From Kiloniellaceae bacterium (GTDB taxonomy: Bacteria; Pseudomonadota; Alphaproteobacteria; Kiloniellales; J153), in assembly GCA_021776175.1 (NCBI GenBank), contig JAJFGJ010000002.1, forward strand, positions 1 through 64,000: a stretch of DNA of 64,000 nucleotides, in the 5' to 3' direction. The notes below the pieces were generated by a model that was not told the origin of the DNA, did not search any database, and worked only from the letters and a program-made list of their open reading frames with translations. The position numbers were made by a program, and so were the translations under genes. Shown piece by piece: positions 53,867 to 62,900 of this stretch; positions within the stretch are counted from its first letter, which is position 1, and the number at the start of each line of letters is the position of its first letter.

Positions 53867-53885
53867 AGCCCGGACGAACCGGGCT
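53867..53885 (+). terminator. Hairpin after the DUF3800 gene
   Basis: AGCCCGG-ACGAA-CCGGGCT is a perfect 7-bp GC-rich stem starting at the stop codon. There is no run of T after it, so it may be a weak or factor-assisted terminator. Confidence 0.5.
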
Positions 53886-54011
53886 CCAGGGCAGCCACCT
53901 TACGGTGACCTCGTAGGCTATGCCTGCTATCTATATAGAACAGCCGACGTTACATTTCTACTAATTTCTGCACCGGGTTGGCTGACATGGCTATCAAATT
54001 CGGTCCTCCAG

Positions 54012-54033
54012 ATTGTACTAGGTATTGTACTAG
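54012..54033. repeat. Tandem ATTGTACTAG, possible integrase arm sites
   Basis: ATTGTACTAG occurs twice, 12 bases apart, about 50 bases inside the right attachment repeat. TGTACTAG followed by A/G-rich AAATGG also occurs inside the left end at 38068. Repeats shared by both ends of an integrated element are typical integrase arm-binding sites. Confidence 0.45.
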
Positions 54034-54082
54034 AAATGGGATTCCAGTATTTTTTCTTCAACAATATCAATATGTTATAATT

Positions 54083-54099
54083 TGGCGGAGGGAGAGGGA
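54083..54099. repeat. Right attachment repeat within tRNA-Ser 3' end
   Basis: This is the second copy of the 17-bp TGGCGGAGGGAGAGGGA repeat. It lies entirely within the tRNA gene's 3' acceptor and T-arm sequence, so integration leaves the tRNA intact. Confidence 0.85.
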
Positions 54100-54172
54100 T
54101 TCGAACCCTCGATACGGTTTCCCGCATACACGCTTTCCAAGCGTGCGCCTTCAGCCACTCGGCCACCCCTCC
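54083..54172 (-). tRNA. tRNA-Ser (anticodon GGA)
   Basis: The minus strand reads GGAGGGGTGGCCGAGTGGCT at the 5' end, with the anticodon loop CTTGGAAAG (GGA) and a long variable arm (TATGCGGGAAACCGTA). The T-loop is GGTTCGAATCC and the 3' end CTCCCTCCG plus an encoded CCA. The acceptor stem pairs fully, with one G-T pair. The 90-base length and long variable arm are those of a serine tRNA. It is the integration site of the neighbouring island. Confidence 0.96.
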
Positions 54173-54374
54173 AGGTGCGCGCGGGCGGAACTATCTTTAA
54201 AGCACCGATCATGCCTGCCGCGCCCGGTTCCTATAGCCAAGCAGGGGGCTGGATGCAACGCCAGTGGTCAAGCGGCTGGGTCCCTGGCGGCGCTTCGGTT
54301 TCCAGGCTGGATCCCTTGGCCCCATCGGCGAAGGGCGCTAACTTTGCCGCCGCGCAAGAAAAGAGGCTGGTTTT

Positions 54375-54671
54375 ATGCGATACTTGTTGTGTATTGGGGG
54401 CTGGGGCTTGGCACTTGCCGCCGTGGCGGCGGCGGGTTGGGCCGTGGCCTTGGCCGGTCTTGAAGGCATCGTGCAGCGCCCCCTGGGCGAGCTGTGGTTC
54501 AAGCTCGACGTGGGTAGCCTGAACCTGCTTCAGGCCGTAGTTGAGCGTTATATTTGGCCGCCGCTCTGGGATCCCGCGATCGCCAGTGTTCTACAAATAC
54601 CCGCGACTCTGTTCTTCGCCGTACCGGCGGCGATTCTGGCGGCGCTATGCCACTTGCGGCGGCGCGGCTGA
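54375..54671 (+). CDS. Small membrane protein of unknown function
   Basis: The protein is 98 residues with two clear hydrophobic segments (YLLCIGGWGLALAAVAAAGW and LQIPATLFFAVPAAILAALC) around the amphipathic stretch LNLLQAVVERYIWPPLWDPA. I recall similar short proteins in Rhodospirillales-like genomes but cannot name a family. It converges on ubiV. Confidence 0.6.
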   Translation: MRYLLCIGGWGLALAAVAAAGWAVALAGLEGIVQRPLGELWFKLDVGSLNLLQAVVERYIWPPLWDPAIASVLQIPATLFFAVPAAILAALCHLRRRG

Positions 54672-54696
54672 CGCGCATCTGCATAGGGTGCCCGCG

Positions 54697-55623
54697 TCAG
54701 GAGGCGCTTGGGGGCGCCGTCAGCTGGGCCCAGCCCTCGGCGCCGTGAAAGAAGCCGTTGGAAAACGGCACCCCATCCAGGAGTTCGGCGAGTTTCCCGC
54801 TTGCCGCGCCGGGCTCCACGGTTCCGGCCGCCACCGCGCGCACCAGCGCGGCGACCGCCACCATGTCGGCGCTTTGCGGCGACAGGCGAAAGCACCCGAT
54901 CCCCATGGCCTGGAGCGCGCCCAGCTCCGAAAGTAAATTGCAACAAGTGTGGGACTGGGTCTGGGTGCCATTGACAGCTAGGAACGCATGGCCGTCCAGG
55001 TCGGCGAGCATCATGCCGTCGGGATCCTCGGCGCAGACGTACAGGCACGAATCCTTGGTTCGCCCGTGGGCGCGCGCGTGATAGCACCGGGCCGAGACCG
55101 CCAGGGGCAGGCGCCCAAATACCTGCACCTCCAACTCTGCCAAGTTCGCCGCGGCGAGTGCCTGTAACGCAGCGGCCGGCAGTTCACCCGTCAGGGAGAC
55201 CCGCACCGCGCCGCGCGCCGCCAGGGCCGCCAGAGTGCCTTCGTTATAAACGTTCACGAAGGGGCCGATGACGTGGCGCCGGCCGGACAGGAGCCCCACG
55301 GCCGAGATATCGTTGGCTTCGACCAAGTAATCGTCCTGCGCGCACAAGGCGTGTACGCCCTGCCGGTCGCGCCGGTCCATGACCAGCGCCAGGGAGGAAA
55401 GCACCACCTCCTTGCCCGCCGCCGCCAGGCGTTCCACCACCTCGGCCACATAGGGAACGAACAGCGGCTGGCGCTTGGTGCAGACCACCTCACCGACGCA
55501 CACGGTGTCCACGTCCGCCTCGTCGGCGATACGGAAATAGAAATCCCGCCAGCGCTCGGGCGCCCAGTTGTAGAGAACCGGACCAAGGGTAAGCGCAACG
55601 GTATTATCGCCCACGGGAGCCAT
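54697..55623 (-). CDS. ubiV: Oxygen-independent ubiquinone hydroxylation protein UbiV
   Basis: This 308-residue U32-peptidase-like protein works with UbiU as a [4Fe-4S] complex that hydroxylates the ubiquinone ring without O2. Cluster-type cysteines are visible in TVCVGEVVCTKRQPLF, KDSCLYVCAEDPDG and QTQSHTCCNLLSEL, with FGRLPLAVSARCYHARAHGR, a conserved UbiV block. I chose the start MAPVGDN because it directly follows ubiU; an upstream start would lie inside that gene. Last gene of ubiTUV. Confidence 0.9.
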   Translation of the reverse strand: MAPVGDNTVALTLGPVLYNWAPERWRDFYFRIADEADVDTVCVGEVVCTKRQPLFVPYVAEVVERLAAAGKEVVLSSLALVMDRRDRQGVHALCAQDDYLVEANDISAVGLLSGRRHVIGPFVNVYNEGTLAALAARGAVRVSLTGELPAAALQALAAANLAELEVQVFGRLPLAVSARCYHARAHGRTKDSCLYVCAEDPDGMMLADLDGHAFLAVNGTQTQSHTCCNLLSELGALQAMGIGCFRLSPQSADMVAVAALVRAVAAGTVEPGAASGKLAELLDGVPFSNGFFHGAEGWAQLTAPPSAS

Positions 55624-55624
55624 C

Positions 55625-56641
55625 CTAGCGCCACGCCTTTTCATAGGCACCTGCGGTCTGGCGGCCACCCTCGGTAATCGCCGCCAGTTCCGCTTCGGGC
55701 ATGGGTTCGCCACGCGCCAGCGCATCCACGGCCTGACGCAGGGCCGAGACCACGCGCGTCACATAGGCACGGCCGCGCTGCCGGCCCTCTATCTTGAGCG
55801 CGGTCACGCCGGCCGCCTGTAACTCGGGCAACAGCCGCAAGGCGTTGAGCGACGTGGGCTCCTCGAACAGGTATTGCGCCCGGCCGCAGGCGTCGAAGCG
55901 CCCCTTGCACAGCGTCGGATACCCGGCCGGTTCATCGGCGCCGATGCGATTGACCGTGATCGCCCCCAGGCGGGAGACCAATTCGTCGCCCTGGTCCTCG
56001 TAACGCACGTGACTGGCGGGCGAGCAAACGCCGTCCTTGTTGGGCGAGAGCCCGGTCACGTAGGAGGAAAGTGCGCAACGCCCCTCCGCCATGACGCACA
56101 AACCGCCGAAAACGAAGACCTCTGTCTCGACATCGATCTCGGCATTGAGTGCCGCGATCTCGGGCACGGTAAGAACCCGTGGCAGCACCACCCGCTTGAC
56201 GCCGAACTCGCGGGCATAAAAACCGATCGCCTCTGCGTTGGCGGCGGAGGCCTGCACGGACAGATGGCGGCGCAAGTCCGGGTGCGCGGCGCGGGCATAA
56301 TCGGCCAGGCCCATGTCGGCCAGGATCACCGCGTCCGCGCCCAGGCGCGCCGCGTCGTCCACGGCCGCGCGCCACGGTCCCGGCTCACCCGCGCGCGGGT
56401 AGGTGTTAATGGCCACCAACACCCTGACCGCGCGGTCGTGGGCGAAAGCGACACCTTCGGCCAGCTCGGCGCGGGAAAAATTCAGGCCCGGGAAATTGCG
56501 GGCATTGGTCTCGTCGCGAAATCCCAGGTAGACCGCGTCCGCCCCGGCCTCGACCGCCGCGCGCAAGGCCGCCGGCGTGCCGGCGGGGCAGACCAGCTCC
56601 ATGGCCCCCGGCGCCACGGATTTCTGAACCGCGAGACTCAT
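55625..56641 (-). CDS. ubiU: Oxygen-independent ubiquinone hydroxylation protein UbiU
   Basis: This 338-residue U32-family protein is the partner of UbiV. ELVCPAGTPAALRAAVEAGA and AVYLGFRDETNARNFPGLNF start the family, with cluster cysteines in FGGLCVMAEGRCALSSYVTG, DGVCSPASHVRYE and YPTLCKGRFDACG. It overlaps ubiT by 4 bases and ubiV follows after 1 base, so the three are a tight operon. Presence of the set predicts ubiquinone synthesis under anoxia, as in denitrifiers and photosynthetic alphaproteobacteria. Confidence 0.93.
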   Translation of the reverse strand: MSLAVQKSVAPGAMELVCPAGTPAALRAAVEAGADAVYLGFRDETNARNFPGLNFSRAELAEGVAFAHDRAVRVLVAINTYPRAGEPGPWRAAVDDAARLGADAVILADMGLADYARAAHPDLRRHLSVQASAANAEAIGFYAREFGVKRVVLPRVLTVPEIAALNAEIDVETEVFVFGGLCVMAEGRCALSSYVTGLSPNKDGVCSPASHVRYEDQGDELVSRLGAITVNRIGADEPAGYPTLCKGRFDACGRAQYLFEEPTSLNALRLLPELQAAGVTALKIEGRQRGRAYVTRVVSALRQAVDALARGEPMPEAELAAITEGGRQTAGAYEKAWR

Positions 56642-57336
56642 GGTTGTCCGGTCGCGGGGCTCGCGCTCCGGGTTGTCCGGCGGCGGCCCGTGCCGGTCGC
56701 GTGCGCGGTTTCCTCCAGCCGGGCAAGGGTGCGACCCTGGGCATTCACCTGGCGGGCGAGCGGCGCCAGCATCGCGGTCCTAACGGTCTCCAGATCCTCG
56801 CGCGCCCGCGCCCACAGCGCGGCGGCCGCGTTCCCGGCGTCCCGGGCCGGCGCGGCCAGGGGCCCAAGCGCCGCCAGAACCTCGGCGGCGAGATCGACCT
56901 CGGCGCCGTCGAGCGCCGTGCGTAAGGCCAGAACCGCGCCCGTGTCGCCCTCGACGATCAGCCGGCGCGAAAAAAACAGCGCATCGCCGTCGTCGTCCCC
57001 TTGCAGCAGGCTTACCAAGTCCATGAGCGGGCCCCGCACCACGGCGCACGCTTCGGGCGCCGCGGCCGCCACACGCGCCGCCCGCAGGTCCGGCCGCGCG
57101 CCCGTGCGCAATACGAACACGAACGGCAAATCCACGGGATCGATAATGAACACCGGCTCGCCGAGTCCGGCCAGGCGGTCGAGAAGGCCGGGATGACGGC
57201 CGAGCACCGCGCGCAATGCTAGAGTCAGGGCCGGTTGCAAGGGCGCCAAGGGTAAGACGCGCAGGGCCAAGCCAGCCAGCAACACCGGTGAAAATGGCGG
57301 CGGCGCCGTTGCACGCGCGGGTATCGGCGGTGTCAT
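56638..57336 (-). CDS. ubiT: Ubiquinone accessory protein UbiT (SCP2 domain)
   Basis: The protein is 232 residues. The core (LPLAPLQPALTLALRAVLGR and FIIDPVDLPFVFVLRTGARP) and VVRGPLMDLVSLLQGDDDGD with FFSRRLIVEGDTGAVLAL form an SCP2 lipid-binding domain typical of UbiT. UbiT carries polyprenylated ubiquinone intermediates for the anaerobic route. The C-terminus is an extended Ala/Arg-rich helix. First gene of ubiTUV. Confidence 0.9.
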   Translation of the reverse strand: MTPPIPARATAPPPFSPVLLAGLALRVLPLAPLQPALTLALRAVLGRHPGLLDRLAGLGEPVFIIDPVDLPFVFVLRTGARPDLRAARVAAAAPEACAVVRGPLMDLVSLLQGDDDGDALFFSRRLIVEGDTGAVLALRTALDGAEVDLAAEVLAALGPLAAPARDAGNAAAALWARAREDLETVRTAMLAPLARQVNAQGRTLARLEETAHATGTGRRRTTRSASPATGQP

Positions 57337-57536
57337 GACACGCCCCCGATCTATCGTTTCACAAGAGCCGCACTATGCGCCGCGGCCCCTGCGCGGGCAA
57401 CCGCCGAAACCCCATTATGAAGGGGACTGTCCTATATTATTTTAGCCGCCAATGTGAAACGGCGCCCCGCCAGGCGCGGCCGCCGGCGTCGAAGGATCCT
57501 AGCGGCCCGGTACCGCCGTCGTGCCGGCGGATTCGC

Positions 57537-58901
57537 TCATTCCGCGCCCGGCACGCGGGCCCGGTATTCCTCGGGCAAATCCGCGATCGCGGCATCCACG
57601 GCCTCCCCCAGTACCTTGGCGATGTGCTCCACATGCTCGTCCTGCACGATAAAGGGCGGCGCCAGAAGAATATGATCGCCCCGCGTGCCATCCAGGGTGC
57701 CGCCGCCCGGGTAGCACATAAGGCCGCGCGCCATGGCTTGGGACTTGATCCGGGCGTGCAGGCGCGCCGCCGGCGCGAAAGGCTCCAGCGTCTCGCGATC
57801 GGCGACCAGCTCGACCCCTATAAACAGACCGCGCCCGCGAATGTCGGCGACATGGGGATGATGGCCAAATCGTCCGATCAAAAGCTCACGCAGGCGGCCC
57901 CCCTGACGGCGCACATTTTCAAGCAATCCTTCCCGCTCCATGACCTGCTGCACCGCCAGGGCGGCGGCGCAAGAGGTGGGATGCCCAATATAGGTGAAGC
58001 CATGTTGAAAAAACCCAGTCCCCGCCGACACCGCGTCGTAAATGTTGCCCGACACCAGGCACGCCCCGATGGCCTGGTAGCCCGCGCCCAGCCCCTTGGC
58101 GCAGGTTAGGAGGTCCGGTGCTATGCCTTCTTGCTCGCAGGCAAAAAGGCTGCCGGTGCGGCCCATGCCGCACATCACCTCGTCAAGGATCAGAAGCACG
58201 CCATACTTGTCGCAAATCTCTCGGATCCGCTTGAAATAACCCGGGACCGGGGTCACGGCGCCGGAGGTCGCGCCCACCACCGTTTCGGCTATAAAGCCGA
58301 TCACGGTTTCTGGCCCCTGGTTTAGAATTTCCGCCTCCAATTCATCGGCGACGCGCCGGCCGTAGTCTTCCTCGCTTTCCTGCGACGGCTTCTCACGGAA
58401 CGCGAAACAGGGCGGGATGTGACTGACATCGATCAAAAGCGGCTCGAACATATCGCGCCGCGCCCTGTTGCCGCCCGCCGCGAGCGCGCCCAGGGTGTTA
58501 CCGTGATAGCTTTGCCAGCGGGCGATGAATCTTCGGCGCTGAGGTTGGCCGATTTCCACGAAATATTGGCGCGCCAGTTTCATCGCCGATTCATTCGCCT
58601 CGGAACCGCCGGAGACGAAATAAACCCGCTCTAGCCCCTCCGGCGCACGTTCGATCAGGTGCTCGGCCAGAGATTCTGACGGCGTGTTGGTGAAGAATGA
58701 GGTATGCGCGTAGGGCAGTTTATCGAGCTGATCCTTGATCGCCTGAATGACCACGGGATGAGAGTGGCCGAGGCAAGAAACAGCCGCGCCGCCCGAGGCA
58801 TCGAGATATCGCTTCCCTTCGCTATCCACGACATAGACGCCATCGCCCTTGACCGCGAGAGGATAGGTGTGGCGGGTGTGCCGGTGAAAAACGTGCGGCA
58901 T
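57537..58901 (-). CDS. Class III aminotransferase (PLP-dependent)
   Basis: This 454-residue aminotransferase has YLDASGGAAVSCLGHSHPVV, YFVSGGSEANESAMKLARQY, the PLP-phosphate region WQSYHGNTLGALAAGGN, the Asp motif LILDEVMCGMGRTGS and the Schiff-base lysine in LTCAKGLGAGYQAIGA. The amino donor cannot be told; the family covers omega-amino acids, diamines and taurine-like compounds. I chose the ATG at 58901 because AGGAGA lies just upstream; the open frame continues to 59072 without family sequence. Confidence 0.9.
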   Translation of the reverse strand: MPHVFHRHTRHTYPLAVKGDGVYVVDSEGKRYLDASGGAAVSCLGHSHPVVIQAIKDQLDKLPYAHTSFFTNTPSESLAEHLIERAPEGLERVYFVSGGSEANESAMKLARQYFVEIGQPQRRRFIARWQSYHGNTLGALAAGGNRARRDMFEPLLIDVSHIPPCFAFREKPSQESEEDYGRRVADELEAEILNQGPETVIGFIAETVVGATSGAVTPVPGYFKRIREICDKYGVLLILDEVMCGMGRTGSLFACEQEGIAPDLLTCAKGLGAGYQAIGACLVSGNIYDAVSAGTGFFQHGFTYIGHPTSCAAALAVQQVMEREGLLENVRRQGGRLRELLIGRFGHHPHVADIRGRGLFIGVELVADRETLEPFAPAARLHARIKSQAMARGLMCYPGGGTLDGTRGDHILLAPPFIVQDEHVEHIAKVLGEAVDAAIADLPEEYRARVPGAE

Positions 58902-59096
58902 GGGAGTGGTCTCCTGGCGTAGCTCCAGCCGCCGGCGGAAATAGCCTAGCGGATGGAACAGCGGCTGTGTTCGATGCGCATCCGGTGGAACCAGCCATAT
59001 CGGTTGTCGCTGGCCATCTAGGTTACACCGGATCGAGCCCGGACTTGCAAGAGGGCATCGTGGGCGGCGCAAAATCTCTGAAACCGCGAATGCGCG

Positions 59097-59125
59097 TTGT
59101 CGGATAGTGGGCTGCTTTGTAGTAT
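59097..59125 (+). promoter_or_regulatory. Candidate promoter of apt
   Basis: TTGTCG and TAGTAT are separated by 17 bases, a fair match to -35 and -10 elements. They lie about 53 bases upstream of the apt start codon, with no other gene in between. Confidence 0.45.
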
Positions 59126-59177
59126 CCGGGCGGTCTAGGGATTACAGAATCTAAGCCGGGCGGGAAACCACGATATC

Positions 59178-59693
59178 ATGGATTTAAGGAATCACATCCG
59201 AACGGTGCCCAATTTCCCCAAGCCGGGAATCTTGTTTTACGACATCTCTACTCTGCTGATGCATGGGCCGGCCTGGCAGGAGACGATGGTCCAGCTTGCC
59301 GCGGCCGTGGCGCCTTATCGCCCCGACATCCTTGCCGGGATAGAATCCCGCGGGTTCCTGGTCGCGGCCCCCTTGGCGCTACATCTGGGGCTCGGCTTCA
59401 TCATGGTACGCAAGCAGGGCAAGCTGCCCGGCGCCACCCTGCCCTTTACCTACGATCTGGAATACGGCACCGACACGATCGAAATCCAGGCGGACGCGGT
59501 CCAGCCCGGGCAAAGGGTGGTTATCCTCGACGATCTCCTCGCCACCGGCGGCACGATGGACGCGGCAGTCAATTTACTGCGCCAAAGCGGCGCGGAAGTA
59601 ACCAGCGCCGCCTGTTTGATCGAGCTGGCATTTCTTAAGGGGCGGGAAAAGCTCGATATTCCGGTCACGACCCTGGTCAGTTACAGCGAGTAG
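59178..59693 (+). CDS. apt: Adenine phosphoribosyltransferase
   Basis: Apt converts adenine and PRPP to AMP in purine salvage, in the cytoplasm. The 171-residue protein begins [20 protein letters not shown], contains [20 protein letters not shown] and [20 protein letters not shown], and has the PRPP-binding motif [17 protein letters not shown]. Length and all motifs are normal for bacterial Apt. Stand-alone gene. Confidence 0.96.
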   Translation: MDLRNHIRTVPNFPKPGILFYDISTLLMHGPAWQETMVQLAAAVAPYRPDILAGIESRGFLVAAPLALHLGLGFIMVRKQGKLPGATLPFTYDLEYGTDTIEIQADAVQPGQRVVILDDLLATGGTMDAAVNLLRQSGAEVTSAACLIELAFLKGREKLDIPVTTLVSYSE

Positions 59694-59917
59694 CCTAGTA
59701 TCCCGGGGCTGCGGCGGCTCCGCTCATCAACCGCTGATTTAGCGATAAATTAACCGCGATTCGCAATACTTACCCTTTGCTGGGCAAGTGGATACGAATC
59801 CATCCTCCGATGAGTCAGAGGCCGGAGGCCGGTTAGGATATCTATCCTGAGAACCGCCGCTTGCCCGCCCAGCAGCCCGTGGGTTCACGACCGTGCCGCG
59901 GCGCCGCTAGGATACAG

Positions 59918-62900
59918 ATGAGGTCGGATCGAGTGTTGCCAGTGGATTTTATCGATCTCGCCCTCTTGGGCGCCTTAGCCTGTTTCGGCCTTGCTCTCAT
60001 CGTCATGGCAAGCAGGCTTCGGGCCGCCCGCGCCGTGGCGGCGGCCCCCCTGGTTGAAGCAACTAAACATGCTCTCCCAAATGAGCAAGCAAGCCAATCC
60101 CTGAAAGACGTAGTTGAAAATTTACCGCACGGCATCGCGATTTTCGATTCGCAAGATAGATTGTCCTTCTGTAACGCCAAGTTCGCGTCGATTTTCCCCG
60201 AAGAGCACCACCACATGGTTCCCGGGAGGCCGTTCGAGGAAATAATGACGAAGATCGCCCACCAAGGCACGTTTCGCCTGGAGGACGAGACATTGGAGCG
60301 CTTCATCGCACAGCGTCTGGCGCGCCACCGCGACGCGCCGGGCAAACCGTTCATTCAGCCCTTGAACGACGGCCGGTGGATTCAGATCAATGAGATAAAG
60401 ACAGCCGGCAATGGCACGCTCGCAACCTGGACCGACGTAACGCAGTTGAAGTTGCGCGAGCTGGCCCTGGCTATTCTGACGAAGCGGAGCACGAGAGAAC
60501 ATGGATTCCTAGAAATCGCGGCCGAGGCAATCGCCGTCGGCCTCGGGTGCCGCTGGGCCGCCGTGGCGCAGAGGATCGGCGAAAACCGGGCACGCGTACT
60601 CGCCATGTGGGACAATGGCGCACCGGGCGAGCTATTCGAATACGACCTCAAAGGCACACCCTGCGCGAAGCTATCGGATGCCACGGATTTTTGTTATTTC
60701 CCCGATAACGTCGCCGATCATTTTCCCGATGACCATGAACTCATCGAAATGAACGCGGTTAGCTATATCGGCCACGTAATTCGAGATTCAGACGGCCGCA
60801 TGACCGGGCAAATCTTTGCTCTCGACGAGCGTCCGATGGGTTCGCAATCGTGGCGCCGCGAACTTATCGAGTTGGTCGCACGTTGGGTCGACATGGCCTT
60901 TGCGCAACAACGCGCCATGAAGAAAATCCGGGACCGCGATCAGCACCTGCGCGATATAGCCGAGGTCGCCGCCGATTGGCTCTGGGAAATGGGGCCGGAT
61001 CTTCGCTTCACATATTTCTCGGATCGAAATTTGGAAGCCCTAGGACTCGACACGATGCAGTTGCTGGGCAAAACAAGAGAAGAATTACTTAGCGGTAATC
61101 CGGAAGACGATATGTGGAAGAGCCATTTGGCCGATCTTCAAGCGCACCTCCCATTTCGCCACTTCGAATACACACTGCGCGCCGCCGACGGAACGCTGCG
61201 CCACCTTCGAATCAGCGGCAAACCGGTCCATGACGACAACGGCGACTTTCTCGGCTATCGCGGCACCGGAACCGACTTGACGGCGGAGGTGACGGCGCGC
61301 GAGGAGAGCATGCGGAACCTTCAACTTTTGGAGGCGGTGTTCGAAAATCTTCCGGTTGGCATCAGCTTGACCGATGCCGACCTCAATATGGTTGCTTTCA
61401 ACCGCCGTTTCTTGGAAATGCTCGACTTTCCGCCCGAGGAATTCGAACCTGGCGATCCATTCGACAAGTTCATCCGCTACAACGCCGAGCGAGGCGAGTA
61501 TGGGCCAGGCGATGCGGAAGAACAGGTCCGCGAAAGGGTTGATCTCGCCAAACTCTTCCAACCCCACCATTTCGAACGCCCCCGCTCCGGTGGCGGCACG
61601 CTGGAAATCCGGGGCAGCCCGACCCCCAGTGGCGGATTCGTGACAACCTATGCCGATATCACCGAGCGGGAGCGTGGTGAGCGCGCCTTGCGGGAAAGCC
61701 AGGCGAGCTTGGAAAACGCCCAGCGGATCGCGCAAATCGGCAATTGGGACTGGGATATCCGCGCTGGCAGCATCGCATGGTCCGAGCAAACTTATCGGAT
61801 ACTCGGGATTACGGCCGAGGAGTTCGACACAACCTACAAATCCTATATCGATCGCGTTCATCCGGACGACCGACCTAAGATTCGCAGTGCCATCGACAAT
61901 GCCTTGAAGGGCACAGAATTTTCCTTGGATCATCGCATAGTTTGGCCGGATGGAACCGAACGAATTGCTCATGCGCAGGGAGAGATAACCTTCGGCACCG
62001 ACGGCAAAGCGGCACTAATGCGCGGCACGCTGCAGGACGTGACCGAGCAGCGTCACGCCATGACGGCTCTTCGCGAGCGCGAGCAACGCATCAGCGCAAT
62101 CATGGACAATATTGGCGAAGGTTTGATCACCATAGATGAAATGGGGTGCATCGAATCGGCTAACCGCATGACGGCGACGATGCTTGGATATGGCGCCGAT
62201 GAGTTGATTGGCCAGAACGTATCGCTCATCGTGCCTCAATTCTACGACGATGAGCGCGGCTCATATCTCAAGCAACATCGTGAGGCCGGAGAAGCACTAG
62301 CCCTAGGACGTAAGGGTCGCGAACTGAAGGCTTCGCGTAAAGACAGCTCGCAGATTGAAATTGTGCTCACGGTTAGCGCGATACACCACGCTGGCAGACG
62401 GCTGTATATTTGCTCGTTACGGGATGTAACGGAACAAAAACAATACGACCGGAATCTGCGGGTTAGCCAAGGACTGTCCGCGCGCCTGGGGCGAATTCTG
62501 GATCAGTCCTCGAACGAAATTTATACCTTCGACGCGGATGACTTACATTTTATTCAAGTCAATCGCGGCGCGCGCGAAAACCTGGGTTACACGGCGGACG
62601 AACTAAGCCGTATGGGCCCAGTCGACCTGAAGCCCGAGTACGACGATGCGGCATTCGCCGAGGCCCTCGCCCCGCTGCGCGACGGAAGCGAGGACAGATT
62701 GGTCTTCGAGACCACTCACCGGCGCAAGGATGGCTCCATCTATCCGATCGAAGCTCGGCTTCAAATTTCGCGGACCGAAACTCCAGCGGTTTTCGTCGCC
62801 ATCGTAGAAGACATATCCGAACGCAGGCATGCCGAAGAAACCGTTCGGCAGAAAACCGCGTTCGTGGAGTTATCCAAACAGGTTACGGCGGCGGCCAACG

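Larger units (their letters stand above)
37952..54099. mobile_element. tRNA-Ser-integrated satellite-like island (about 16.1 kb)
   Basis: A perfect 17-bp direct repeat (TGGCGGAGGGAGAGGGA) bounds the element; the right copy is the 3' end of an intact tRNA-Ser. Inside are a tyrosine integrase at the left end, a serine recombinase, a primase/ATPase protein, an excisionase-like HTH protein and a terminase-small-subunit-like protein. Several small unknown genes and probable defence cargo make up the rest. I recognise no large terminase, portal, capsid or tail gene. Base composition is patchy and in places clearly lower in GC than the flanks. The content is what is expected of a phage satellite (PICI-like) or a replicating integrative island. 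Confidence 0.8.

Noticed and set aside
55874..57196. 440-codon plus-strand open frame
   Set aside because: It lies antisense to ubiU and ubiT, which have full motifs; the composition (Arg/Ala/Gly) is typical of a shadow frame in GC-rich DNA.
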